DNA from: Chloroflexota bacterium
Lineage (GTDB): Bacteria; Chloroflexota; Dehalococcoidia; Lucifugimonadales; UBA826
Direction of reading: 5' to 3'
NCBI GenBank assembly: GCA_003228105.1
Contig: QGNN01000014.1
Location: 1 to 38,978, forward strand
Length of the DNA stretch: 38,978 nucleotides
Shown here: piece by piece, positions 6,433 to 14,101 of the stretch
Layout of the letters: each line of letters begins with the position of its first letter
How positions within the stretch are numbered: position 1 is the first letter of the stretch
Position numbers and translations under genes: made by a program
The notes under the pieces: model-generated
The model's input: only the letters and a program-made list of their open reading frames with translations
Told to the model about the DNA's origin: nothing
The model's database searches: none

Positions 6433-7506
6433 ATGATGTTAGAAAGGCTTTCCTCAGTTGAAGAAAAGTATGAGGAATTGAATAAATTATTGGCAGACCC
6501 TGAGGTGGTGACTGATCACACTAAAGTTCAGCAGTATGCCAAAGAACAGTCGGTAATGAGAGAAGTTGTGGAACTTGCTCGAGAGTACAGAGAAGTTATC
6601 AAAGAAATATCTGATTTGCGAGATATGCTTAGGTCTGAATCGGACCCTGAGATATTATCGCTGGCTAAAGATGAACAGTTGACTCTTGAAGAAAAACAAC
6701 AAAAAGCCGAAGAAAGACTACGTAAGGCCTTAGTTCCAAAAGATCCTAATGACCATAAAAATGTAATTATTGAAATTAGAGCTGGAACTGGAGGGGAAGA
6801 GGCAGGTCTATTTGCCTCAAATCTATATAGGATGTATTCCCGATTGGCTCAGCGATTGGATTGGAATTTGGAGATAATAAATTCAAATTCTACAGGGGTT
6901 GGTGGGTTAAAGGAAATCACTTTTCAAGTTAGAGGCGACCAAGCTTACAGCAAATTAAAGCATGAAAGTGGTGTTCATAGAGTTCAGAGAGTTCCGACCA
7001 CTGAATCTAGTGGAAGGATACATACATCTGCTGCTACCGTAGCGGTTCTTCCTGAAGCCGAAGAGGTAGATGTTGAGATTAAACAAGAAGATCTTCAGAT
7101 AGATATATACCACGCGAGTGGCCATGGTGGACAAAATGTTCAAAAGGTCGCTACTGCCGTTCGAATGACACATATTCCTAGCGGCCTTGTCACAACATGT
7201 CAGGACGAGAGGTCTCAACATAAAAATAAGGAAAAAGCTCTTGCAGTGCTTAGGTCGAGAATACTTGCAGCTGAGATAGAAAAACAGCAGCAAGAGATCT
7301 CCGACAATCGAAGGTCTCAAATAGGCTCTGGAGATCGTTCAGAAAGAGTTCGGACATACAATTTTCCACAGGGTTGGATTACAGATCATAGGGTAGGTTT
7401 GACCAGCTATAACCTTGAGCAGGTACTGGATGGGGATTTGATGGAGTTTATCGAAGCTTTGGTTCAGGAGGACCAGGCTCGCAAATTGAAGAATGCCAGT
7501 TTATGA
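6433..7506 (+). CDS. prfA: Peptide chain release factor 1 (RF1)
   Basis: RF1 recognises UAA and UAG in the ribosomal A site and triggers release of the finished protein. The 357-residue length is usual. The GGQ loop that reaches the peptidyl transferase centre reads SGHGGQNVQKVATAVR, followed by CQDERSQHKNKEKAL. The codon-recognition tripeptide is PTT within HRVQRVPTTES, the P-x-T type of RF1 rather than the SPF of RF2. The first two codons are both ATG; the second (6436) is better spaced from AGGA at 6425-6428 and may be the true start. It overlaps prmC by four bases (ATGA), so the release factor and the enzyme that methylates its GGQ glutamine are translationally coupled. Confidence 0.96.
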   Translation: MMLERLSSVEEKYEELNKLLADPEVVTDHTKVQQYAKEQSVMREVVELAREYREVIKEISDLRDMLRSESDPEILSLAKDEQLTLEEKQQKAEERLRKALVPKDPNDHKNVIIEIRAGTGGEEAGLFASNLYRMYSRLAQRLDWNLEIINSNSTGVGGLKEITFQVRGDQAYSKLKHESGVHRVQRVPTTESSGRIHTSAATVAVLPEAEEVDVEIKQEDLQIDIYHASGHGGQNVQKVATAVRMTHIPSGLVTTCQDERSQHKNKEKALAVLRSRILAAEIEKQQQEISDNRRSQIGSGDRSERVRTYNFPQGWITDHRVGLTSYNLEQVLDGDLMEFIEALVQEDQARKLKNASL

Positions 7507-8351
7507 ACGTCAAAGAAACCCTTAATGTTGCAAGTGAAGAACTTATGAAAACAGGTTCACTTGACGCTAAACTAGAGGCAGAAGTCTTACTTAGGCACGT
7601 CCTAAAGATTGACAGAGCTGCTATGTTCAGAGATTTAGACGAAGACGTCTCTATCGAGGATTCAGGCAATATTGCTTCTTTGGTAAAAAGGAGGGCCCAG
7701 AGAGAGCCTCTTGCCTACATTACCGGGTTCAAAGAATTCTATGGACTGCCGTTTATTGTGTCAGAAGATGTGTTGATTCCAAGGCAGGAAACGGAGCTTT
7801 TGGTTGATGCAGCTATCGTTCAAGCCAAAGCGTTGGATAAAAACGAAATTTTGATAGTGGATGTGGGAACAGGAAGTGGAGCTATAGCGGTTTCGTTGGC
7901 TTTGAATATTCCTGCTTCTAACATAATAGCTGTAGATATCAGTGAAGCTGCTTTAGCAATCGCCGATGATAATAGAAGGGCTCATGGTTTGTATTCAAGA
8001 GTCAAACTGAGGCGTGGTAACTTACTTGACCCGATTACAGATAAAATTGACATTCTGGTTAGTAATCCGCCTTACATTAGGAGCGAAAGATTGACCTCCC
8101 TGCAGGAAGAGGTGTTGAAGGAACCGCTAGTGGCCTTGGACGGAGGGTATGACGGGTTGGAATTGGTAAAAAGATTACTATTTCAAGCGGTAGATAAAAT
8201 GTCCAATCCCGGAGCCATATTGTTTGAAATCGATTCTGATCAAGCGTTTGAAGCTGTCAAATTATCCCAACAGTTTTTCCCTTCTGCCATAACAACAGTT
8301 CTGAAAGATTTGAGCAATGACGAACGGGCAATACTTATAGAAATTAGATAA
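7503..8351 (+). CDS. prmC: Release factor glutamine N5-methyltransferase
   Basis: PrmC (HemK) transfers a methyl group from S-adenosylmethionine to the glutamine of the GGQ motif in release factors. The 282-residue protein has the N-terminal helical release-factor-binding part (1-75), IPRQETELLV at about 97-106, the SAM-binding DVGTGSGAIAVSLA at about 121-134, and the catalytic NPPY at about 189-192. Its ATG lies inside the prfA stop (ATGA overlap), the usual prfA-prmC arrangement. Confidence 0.95.
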   Translation: MNVKETLNVASEELMKTGSLDAKLEAEVLLRHVLKIDRAAMFRDLDEDVSIEDSGNIASLVKRRAQREPLAYITGFKEFYGLPFIVSEDVLIPRQETELLVDAAIVQAKALDKNEILIVDVGTGSGAIAVSLALNIPASNIIAVDISEAALAIADDNRRAHGLYSRVKLRRGNLLDPITDKIDILVSNPPYIRSERLTSLQEEVLKEPLVALDGGYDGLELVKRLLFQAVDKMSNPGAILFEIDSDQAFEAVKLSQQFFPSAITTVLKDLSNDERAILIEIR

Positions 8352-8410
8352 CCGCCTATTTTTACATGTTAGACAGGTTTGATAGTGTATGTGATTAATC
8401 CTATCAGTTC

Positions 8411-9544
8411 TTACTCCAAACCGAGTTGGTAATGTTTACCCTCAGTTTTTATAGAGGGAGCTACAACTATTTCGACTGAGTGCATGTCTTTGATATTACG
8501 CGCTCCTACCATACCCATACAGACTTTGAGTGCACCGACTAAATTTTGTGTACCATTCGATACTGATGAAGGACCATAGAACAATTCTTTGAGAGTTCCT
8601 TTGATCCCGACATTAACCCTCGTACCCCTAGGTAATGCTGGGTGTGGACTGGCCATTCCCCAATTAAATCCCTGTCCCGGCGCTTCCTTCGATTGAGCGA
8701 GGGGGGTTCCTATCATCACGGCATCGGCTCCACTTGCGATTGCTTTACAAAGTTCACCTCCGGTTCTGATCCCACCGTCGGTTATGATCGGTATGTATTT
8801 ACCGGTTCTCAGGAAAAAATCATCTCTTGCTAGAGCGCAATCCATAGTGGCTGTCACTTGGGGTATTCCAACTCCCGTGACCTCTCTGGTAGTACATGCT
8901 GCACCTGGTCCAACTCCAACGAGGATACCGTGTATACCAGTCTCCATTATTTCCGTGGCAACATCGTATCCCACACAGTTGCCTACCAAAATCGGCACTT
9001 TCACCATTTCAAGCAACTCAGGGAAATTAAGACCTTTTATGCTGTTGGAAGAATGCCGAGCGGTAGTCACTGTAGACTGAACCACAATCATATCTGCTCC
9101 CGCTTCAACTGCTTGTGGAGCATACGCTTTTGTAAATGCTGGGGTTACAGAAACGGAACATTTTGAACCTGTTGCCTTTATTTCTTCCACTCTTTTTCCG
9201 ATTAGCGCCTCTTTTATCGGTGATGAGTAGACTTTTTGCATTACGGCGGTAACCATGTTATTTGGGGTGTCGGCGATTTCTGCAAGTACCCCTTCAGGAT
9301 CTTCATACCGAGTTTGTACCCCTTCCAAGTTCATTACGCTTAGGGCACCTTGCTCGTGCATTTTGCCAATGAAATATGGGTTGGACACGGCATCCATAGC
9401 TGATCCTAGAATTGGTATGTTGATACTCACATCACCTAACTTAAATGAGGTATCTGTCATTTCAGGGTTAACTGTTACTGTCCCTGGAGCAATTGCTACT
9501 TCGTCAAATCCATAAGTCCTTCTTAATTCGCGAAGATGCGGCAT
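8411..9544 (-). CDS. guaB3: GuaB3-type IMP dehydrogenase family protein (no CBS domains)
   Basis: A 377-residue TIM-barrel protein of the IMP dehydrogenase/GMP reductase family, the step from IMP to XMP in guanine nucleotide synthesis or a related reaction. The catalytic loop reads GVGPGAACTTREVTGVG with Cys217 as expected nucleophile; the phosphate-binding region is ITDGGIRTGGELCKAIASGADAVMIG. It lacks the two CBS domains of ordinary GuaB and matches the short GuaB3 form known from Actinobacteria and Cyanobacteria. The start is set at ATG 9544, six bases after GAGGGG; an upstream TTG (9550) overlaps that site. It converges on prmC with a 59-base gap that shows no clear terminator. Whether it is the cell's only IMP dehydrogenase cannot be seen here. 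Confidence 0.88.
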   Translation of the reverse strand: MPHLRELRRTYGFDEVAIAPGTVTVNPEMTDTSFKLGDVSINIPILGSAMDAVSNPYFIGKMHEQGALSVMNLEGVQTRYEDPEGVLAEIADTPNNMVTAVMQKVYSSPIKEALIGKRVEEIKATGSKCSVSVTPAFTKAYAPQAVEAGADMIVVQSTVTTARHSSNSIKGLNFPELLEMVKVPILVGNCVGYDVATEIMETGIHGILVGVGPGAACTTREVTGVGIPQVTATMDCALARDDFFLRTGKYIPIITDGGIRTGGELCKAIASGADAVMIGTPLAQSKEAPGQGFNWGMASPHPALPRGTRVNVGIKGTLKELFYGPSSVSNGTQNLVGALKVCMGMVGARNIKDMHSVEIVVAPSIKTEGKHYQLGLE

Positions 9545-9822
9545 TTCCAACCCCTCAAATCGAATTCATTTAAATTAGAGATAGTATAAATTTTTCTTCC
9601 GGATGGGATGTTCAAAATTTATCTGAATAATCTTAATGGTTTATCCACCAGGCGAATGTGATTAGAATGGTACGTAGAACCGAAAGCCCAACCCAACGGA
9701 TTGATCAATAGATGCTCCATAATAACAAGATACGTATAGTGGGATGCCACGATGATATGGCTGAATTGTGAAAAGTGTCAATACAGCGATGCGGATATCC
9801 ATAATTCGAAAGGAGATTTAAA

Positions 9823-10995
9823 TTGTCTCTCAGTACTGTCAGTCTAGAGGATCAAGTTAGAGAATGTGCTGTTTCTCTTGGGTTTGACCTTGTTGGTATA
9901 ACCGATTCTGGACCTTTCGAAAGCGATGAAAAGGCCGCCATCAAACGTATAAATGACGGGCATATGGAAGGGTATCGATGGTATACAAAGGAACGGGTAC
10001 GAAAGATGAATCGCCCCCAACTTCTTTTAGAAAATGCTAGATCAGTAATATCCCTAGCGACAAGTTACCTAACAACAGAGCCGGATATAGGCACATTTAA
10101 GAATGGGCGAGTAGCTAGATATGCATGGGGAGATGATTATCATGAAGTCCTTAAATCTAAACTAAAGGACTTTTGCGTAAAACTGCAAGAAATCTCTGGC
10201 AGAGATATAAATACGCGTATCTTTGTAGATGATGGACCAATGAATGATAGGGCTGCTGCACGAAGGTCCGGGGTAGGATGGTTTGGTAAAAACACAAATA
10301 TATTGACTCCAACCCATGGGTCATGGGTTTTTCTATCCCAAGTGATCACCGATTTGAATTTAAAACCGGATAGCCCGCTAAAAAAAACTTGTGGCAATTG
10401 TGTGAAATGCATAGATGACTGCCCCACTGGAGCAATCGTAGCTCCTTATGTGATAGATAATGAAAAATGTATCTCTTATCTAACAATCGAGCTTCGAGGT
10501 GTTATTCCAAGGAAATTGAGAGCCTTAATGGGGGATTGGATTTTTGGTTGTGATATCTGTCAGGACGTGTGTCCTGTTAATAAAAAAGCTTCAAAAAGCA
10601 ATCTTGGTGCGTTTTATCAAAGGTCCGGTTTTTCAACACCAGATCTGGTTGAAATATTGAGTATGGATCAGGCTGAATTCAGTAGAAAGTATAAAAATAG
10701 CCCTATAAAAAGAGCCAAATTGGTAGGATTAAAAAGAAATGCATGTGTTGCTTTAGGGAATAATGGCGACCCCAATGCAATAAAAGCGCTATCCACCGGT
10801 TTAAAAATGACTGAAACTGTAATTCGCATACATGCCGCCTGGGCCTTAGGGATGATAGGGGGGGAAATTTCTCTAGCAGTGCTAGAGGAGGCACTCCAAT
10901 CCGAGGAAGACCAGGACACGATAGATGAAATTCAGATGTCTATTGGAGAAATTGGCATCCGGATGTATCGCAAGGAATTAAAAAATGCCGGGTAA
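9823..10995 (+). CDS. queG: Epoxyqueuosine reductase
   Basis: QueG performs the last step of queuosine synthesis, reducing epoxyqueuosine in the tRNA wobble position with a cobalamin and two [4Fe-4S] clusters. Cys190, 193, 196 and 200 (TCGNCVKCIDDCP) and Cys216, 243, 246 and 250 (DICQDVCP) provide the ferredoxin-like cluster ligands. The conserved FVDDGPMNDRAAA at 134-146 carries the active-site Asp. HEAT-like repeats follow from about 300 to 385. The start is TTG 9823 with AAAGGAG seven bases before it. The 272-base gap before it shows no RNA gene. The gene overlaps the next by 11 bases. Confidence 0.93.
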   Translation: MSLSTVSLEDQVRECAVSLGFDLVGITDSGPFESDEKAAIKRINDGHMEGYRWYTKERVRKMNRPQLLLENARSVISLATSYLTTEPDIGTFKNGRVARYAWGDDYHEVLKSKLKDFCVKLQEISGRDINTRIFVDDGPMNDRAAARRSGVGWFGKNTNILTPTHGSWVFLSQVITDLNLKPDSPLKKTCGNCVKCIDDCPTGAIVAPYVIDNEKCISYLTIELRGVIPRKLRALMGDWIFGCDICQDVCPVNKKASKSNLGAFYQRSGFSTPDLVEILSMDQAEFSRKYKNSPIKRAKLVGLKRNACVALGNNGDPNAIKALSTGLKMTETVIRIHAAWALGMIGGEISLAVLEEALQSEEDQDTIDEIQMSIGEIGIRMYRKELKNAG

Positions 10996-11746
10996 GATTT
11001 ACGTCATTAATGTCGGGTCTAATGCTAGCCACAGTTTTTGTAGCCCGATCTTTAGTGATCAGACTTTTGAATTTATACCGATACCAGAAGATAGCCAGTT
11101 GCCTTCCAGTCATGGATTGGAGTATCGAAACTTAAAATCACATTACGATCCTGAACAGAATTTATCTCGCTACATTCCCAAAAATATGTTTGGTGCTACG
11201 GTGCACAGTGATCCTGAATTCGACACTTACACATACGGGGATAATTGTGAGGTTAATCCCCGGGCAATGGGAATGAGAAATGTGACAAAAGGAGACTTCC
11301 TTTTGTTTTTAGCAAGGTTGCAATATTGGGAAGCAGGTGAACCAACAGATGATTTTGGATTCTATTTTATTGGCTTTATACACGTTGAACAGATTCTGCG
11401 ATCAGTTTGGGAAACTCCATCTGAATTGCAGATGGAGCGCTTTCATGTAAATGCGCACCTAAGACGTGGAATGGCTAACCGGGAACTTTGGGATGGATTT
11501 TGGGTATTTGGTGGTTCATCGTGGTCAAGGCGATTTTATAAAGCGGTTCCTGTAACAAGAGACCTTTGTGAACAGGTTTTTGTTACAGCTAAAGGGTCTC
11601 CGTGGGAATGGAAAGAGAAAAGAACTGAATTGCAAACGATTGGGTCCTATACAAGAAGTTGCAGATGTGCGATAGATCCTGCTGCCGCAAACGGGAAAGC
11701 CAAGGCTAATATTTTATGGGATCGGATAGAGAAATATAGCCGATGA
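10985..11746 (+). CDS. Nmad3-like protein (putative nucleotide-modification associated domain)
   Basis: A 253-residue soluble protein whose pattern resembles the nucleotide-modification-associated domain 3 family: an N-terminal strand (KIYVINVGSNAS), SPIFSDQTFEFIPIPE at about 20-35, a HSDPEFDTYTYGD segment near 75-87, NVTKGDFLLFLARLQYW at about 99-115, and FGFYFIGFIHVEQIL. Members of that family have been linked by comparative genomics to base hypermodification, but their activity is not established. ATG 10985 has AAGGA at 10972-10976 and overlaps the end of queG by 11 bases, so the two are translationally coupled. A C-terminal SCRCAI sits near residue 228. The family call is from memory of motifs and is moderate. 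Confidence 0.5.
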   Translation: MPGKIYVINVGSNASHSFCSPIFSDQTFEFIPIPEDSQLPSSHGLEYRNLKSHYDPEQNLSRYIPKNMFGATVHSDPEFDTYTYGDNCEVNPRAMGMRNVTKGDFLLFLARLQYWEAGEPTDDFGFYFIGFIHVEQILRSVWETPSELQMERFHVNAHLRRGMANRELWDGFWVFGGSSWSRRFYKAVPVTRDLCEQVFVTAKGSPWEWKEKRTELQTIGSYTRSCRCAIDPAAANGKAKANILWDRIEKYSR

Positions 11747-11760
11747 TTGTTTTGTTTTAA

Positions 11761-11790
11761 TTGACACTATTTGTGACTGGGACATATAAT
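11761..11790 (+). promoter_or_regulatory. Strong sigma-70-type promoter of the metal transport operon
   Basis: TTGACA at 11761-11766 and TATAAT at 11785-11790 are both perfect consensus hexamers separated by 18 bases. Transcription would begin near 11797, about 46 bases before the ABC ATPase start. Confidence 0.8.
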
Positions 11791-11801
11791 CTATGCCCTT
11801 A

Positions 11802-11820
11802 ATTGATACTAAGTCTCAAT
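11802..11820. promoter_or_regulatory. Candidate Fur-family operator
   Basis: ATTGATACTAAGTCTCAAT is a 19-bp palindrome around a central A with one mismatched pair. It begins about five bases after the expected transcription start of the metal transporter, where a bound repressor would block transcription. Its 7-1-7/8-1-8 symmetry is that of Fur-family sites, and a Fur-family gene lies at the end of the same cluster. The link is inferred. Confidence 0.55.
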
Positions 11821-11842
11821 ATAATAATTGTAGTTGTGACAT

Positions 11843-12661
11843 ATGAAAAAGCAAGGGCAGTTTCCCAAACTGGATGTCGAAGATCACTGTTTGAAGTGTG
11901 GGGTTAATTGCATATGCGCAATAAGAGCTGTTGGAGCATGCGTAGAATTTAACGGTAATTTAGTTTTGGATGACGTCACATTTTCCGTAGGTAAGGGGAT
12001 TTTATCTGCGTTGGTAGGCCCCAATGCTGGTGGGAAAAGTACCTTATTTAACGCCATCGCTGGGATCCAAGATATAGTCCATGGTTCGATATTTGTTAAT
12101 GGCCTTTCCCCCAAAGATTCAAAAGGTTCTATAAGCTATATACCCCAAAGAGAAAATGTTAATTGGAGATTTTCATTGACGGCTCAAGAAGTGGTTGACT
12201 TAGGCCTAGTAAAAAATAAATCTCTTTTAGGGTTTTCAAGAAAAGGAAGCCTAGAGAAGGTTCGATCTGCTTTGGAACGGGTAGATATGTGGAATTACAA
12301 GGACCAGTTAATTAGCGAAATGTCAGGAGGACAGCGGCAAAGAGTTTTTATTGCGAGAGCTTTATGTCAGGAAGCGAATATATTGCTTTTAGACGAGGCC
12401 TTCAGCGGAGTGGATGTGGCATCTCAATTCGGGTTGATTGATATGCTGAGAGAATTGAAAGATCAAGGGAAAACTATAATAATTGCGACTCATGATCTTA
12501 ATACGCTAGCCGATCGATTCGATGAAGTTATATGTCTCAATAGGCACGTATGTGCACAAGGATCTCCGGACACAGCATTTACTCCGGCGGTTTTGGAAGA
12601 ATTATATGGACCCCACCCCGGAATGTTTTTGAGCCATTCCTTAGGTCATCATGATGATTAA
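11843..12661 (+). CDS. Zinc/manganese-type ABC transporter ATPase with Cys-rich N-terminus
   Basis: This 272-residue ATPase belongs to the ZnuC/MntB group that powers metal import. It has Walker A GPNAGGKST (59-67), Q-loop YIPQRENVNW, signature MSGGQRQRV, Walker B ILLLDEAF, and the switch His in ATHDLN. Family members usually start about where residue 30 lies here. The extra N-terminus contains HC-x-x-C-x-x-x-C-x-C (His15, Cys16, Cys19, Cys23, Cys25) plus Cys33, which could bind a metal or Fe-S cluster, and the C-terminus ends in His-rich HSLGHHDD. It overlaps the permease gene by 11 bases. Metal specificity cannot be read from the sequence; zinc is slightly favoured by the regulator. No solute-binding protein gene is present in the cluster. 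Confidence 0.85.
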   Translation: MKKQGQFPKLDVEDHCLKCGVNCICAIRAVGACVEFNGNLVLDDVTFSVGKGILSALVGPNAGGKSTLFNAIAGIQDIVHGSIFVNGLSPKDSKGSISYIPQRENVNWRFSLTAQEVVDLGLVKNKSLLGFSRKGSLEKVRSALERVDMWNYKDQLISEMSGGQRQRVFIARALCQEANILLLDEAFSGVDVASQFGLIDMLRELKDQGKTIIIATHDLNTLADRFDEVICLNRHVCAQGSPDTAFTPAVLEELYGPHPGMFLSHSLGHHDD

Positions 12662-13493
12662 CATCATCCTTGAGCCGTTCCAATATGACTTTATGCTGCG
12701 AGCTCTATTTGTGTCGAGTATGGTTGGGATTATATGTCCTATTTTAGGGGCCTATGTCGTTATTAGGGGTATGGGTTTTATGGGTGACGCTATGGCTCAC
12801 TCGGTGATGCCGGGCATAGTGATTGCCCTAATCCTTGGTCTCTCCTCCTTTTGGGGCTCTGTGCCGATGGCGATTGTTGTTGCCGTGTCAGTTGGTTATT
12901 TAATTCACAAGAAGGATGTTAGTGTGGACACGGCCGTCGGGGTCATGTTCGCAGGATTGTTCTCTTTTGGGCTAGTTTTAATGTCTTTGGTTGGTGGCCT
13001 TACTGTAAGCATTGAGGACATATTACTCGGACAGATTTTGGGCGTGTCTAAGGCCGATATGTTGATTTCATTTGTTTTAACTGTTCTCGTGTTAGTTACT
13101 CTTGTTACCTTTCACAAGCAACTTATTTTTTCTGGATTTGATCCTGTGGGGTCAGTCGTAGCAGGGTTAAATGCTGGGGCCTTGAATTACATGTTCCTAA
13201 TTTTATTAGGCATATCCATTGTTGTTACTTTGCACGTGGTTGGAGTGGTTTTGGTTGTAGGGTTGTTGATAACTCCTGCTGCTGCGTCTCAGATGGTGAT
13301 GCGAAGGTTCACGAGAGCTATGCTTTTAGGAATAATCTTTGGGTTGTTTTCTACAATATCTGGCTTATATATATCTTATTATTTCGATCTTCCTTCGGGA
13401 CCTGTAATGGCTTTGGTCTCGTTTGTGATCTTTCTGTGCTGTGCCATGTACGAAAGATTTTTTTCTCAGACACAAACGTCACATTTGATGTAG
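12651..13493 (+). CDS. ABC-3 family metal transporter permease (ZnuB-like)
   Basis: A 280-residue integral membrane protein with about eight hydrophobic spans, of the ABC-3 (ZnuB/MntC) permease family. Diagnostic segments are VVIRGMGFMGDAMAHSVMPG near residues 36-55 and VVGVVLVVGLLITPAAAS near 195-215. The His and Asp of GDAMAHSV are typical of this family. Two adjacent ATGs (12651, 12654) are possible starts, both inside the end of the ATPase gene. The last 28 bases overlap the end of the convergent Fur-family gene. Confidence 0.9.
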   Translation: MMINIILEPFQYDFMLRALFVSSMVGIICPILGAYVVIRGMGFMGDAMAHSVMPGIVIALILGLSSFWGSVPMAIVVAVSVGYLIHKKDVSVDTAVGVMFAGLFSFGLVLMSLVGGLTVSIEDILLGQILGVSKADMLISFVLTVLVLVTLVTFHKQLIFSGFDPVGSVVAGLNAGALNYMFLILLGISIVVTLHVVGVVLVVGLLITPAAASQMVMRRFTRAMLLGIIFGLFSTISGLYISYYFDLPSGPVMALVSFVIFLCCAMYERFFSQTQTSHLM

Positions 13494-13891
13494 AACTCTA
13501 TGTTATGGTCAACAATCACACCAGGTATGTCTGACTCGATACCTTTTAATAATTTTTCAACAGTCGAGGCTCTAAACTCTCCGACCCTGCCACATGATAC
13601 GCAGACAGTATGATGGTGGTGATCTACCCGAGAGAGTGAATATCTAGGATTTCCACCTGGTATAGAGAGACGGCATATAACGTTTGCTTTCAGCAGAATT
13701 TTCAGAGTTCGAAATACAGTAGCTCTGGATACATTCAGCAGATCATCTGCCATTTGCTCAGCGGTGAACCCTTCAGGAGCAGCATGAATATAATCTACTA
13801 TTCTTTGTCTTGGTGCCGTAATTCTGAGTCCATGGTCCTCCAGTAGGGCCAATAGATTCGGCCTAGTCGTGTTTGAATTAGAGTTTGTCAT
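13466..13891 (-). CDS. Fur-family metal-responsive regulator (Zur-like)
   Basis: A 141-residue Fur-superfamily repressor. The winged-helix part has GLRITAPRQRIVDYI and SRATVFRTLKILLKANVI (recognition helix, about 55-72). The metal and dimer part has the DHHHHTVCVSC motif (His91-94, Cys97, Cys100) and a second CDVC pair (Cys137, Cys140), the four-Cys structural zinc site of Fur/Zur proteins. It is transcribed towards the metal transporter and overlaps the permease gene by 28 bases, so it probably controls that transporter through the palindrome at 11802-11820. ATG 13891 is the preferred start; GTG 13894 is adjacent. Zinc, manganese or iron cannot be told apart from sequence alone. Confidence 0.88.
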   Translation of the reverse strand: MTNSNSNTTRPNLLALLEDHGLRITAPRQRIVDYIHAAPEGFTAEQMADDLLNVSRATVFRTLKILLKANVICRLSIPGGNPRYSLSRVDHHHHTVCVSCGRVGEFRASTVEKLLKGIESDIPGVIVDHNIEFYIKCDVCV

Positions 13892-13968
13892 CACAGAATC
13901 TTACCCAGACACAGAATACCAGATTTATTAGTCCAAGAAACATTGAAACTTTGCCAATTGCAACATTG

Positions 13969-13984
13969 ATCTAAATTTTTAGAT
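13969..13984. promoter_or_regulatory. Inverted repeat between the Fur-family and MFS genes
   Basis: ATCTAAA and TTTAGAT form a perfect 7-bp inverted repeat with a 2-base spacer in the divergent intergenic region. It differs from the 11802-11820 palindrome, so it is not an obvious second copy of that site. It may be a regulator site for either divergent gene. Confidence 0.3.
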
Positions 13985-14101
13985 TCATACAATGTTAACC
14001 TTTCATACTAAATGCATAGATATTTATTATTGAAATGATCACAATTTACCTCTAAAAAAAAAGATTACCCGGCTGACTCAAATCATATTCCAGATACTTC
14101 G

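Noticed and set aside
6955-7320. Antisense frame within prfA (121 codons)
   Set aside because: It lies opposite well-conserved RF1 motifs and has no ribosome site; it is a by-product of RF1 codon use.
8642-9515. Plus-strand frames across the guaB3-type gene
   Set aside because: They are fully inside a conserved minus-strand gene and encode low-complexity Cys/His-rich strings without a family match.
9551-9822. Possible small RNA or tRNA gene in the 272-base gap before queG
   Set aside because: I could not form a cloverleaf or a conserved riboswitch fold by eye, and only very short frames are present.
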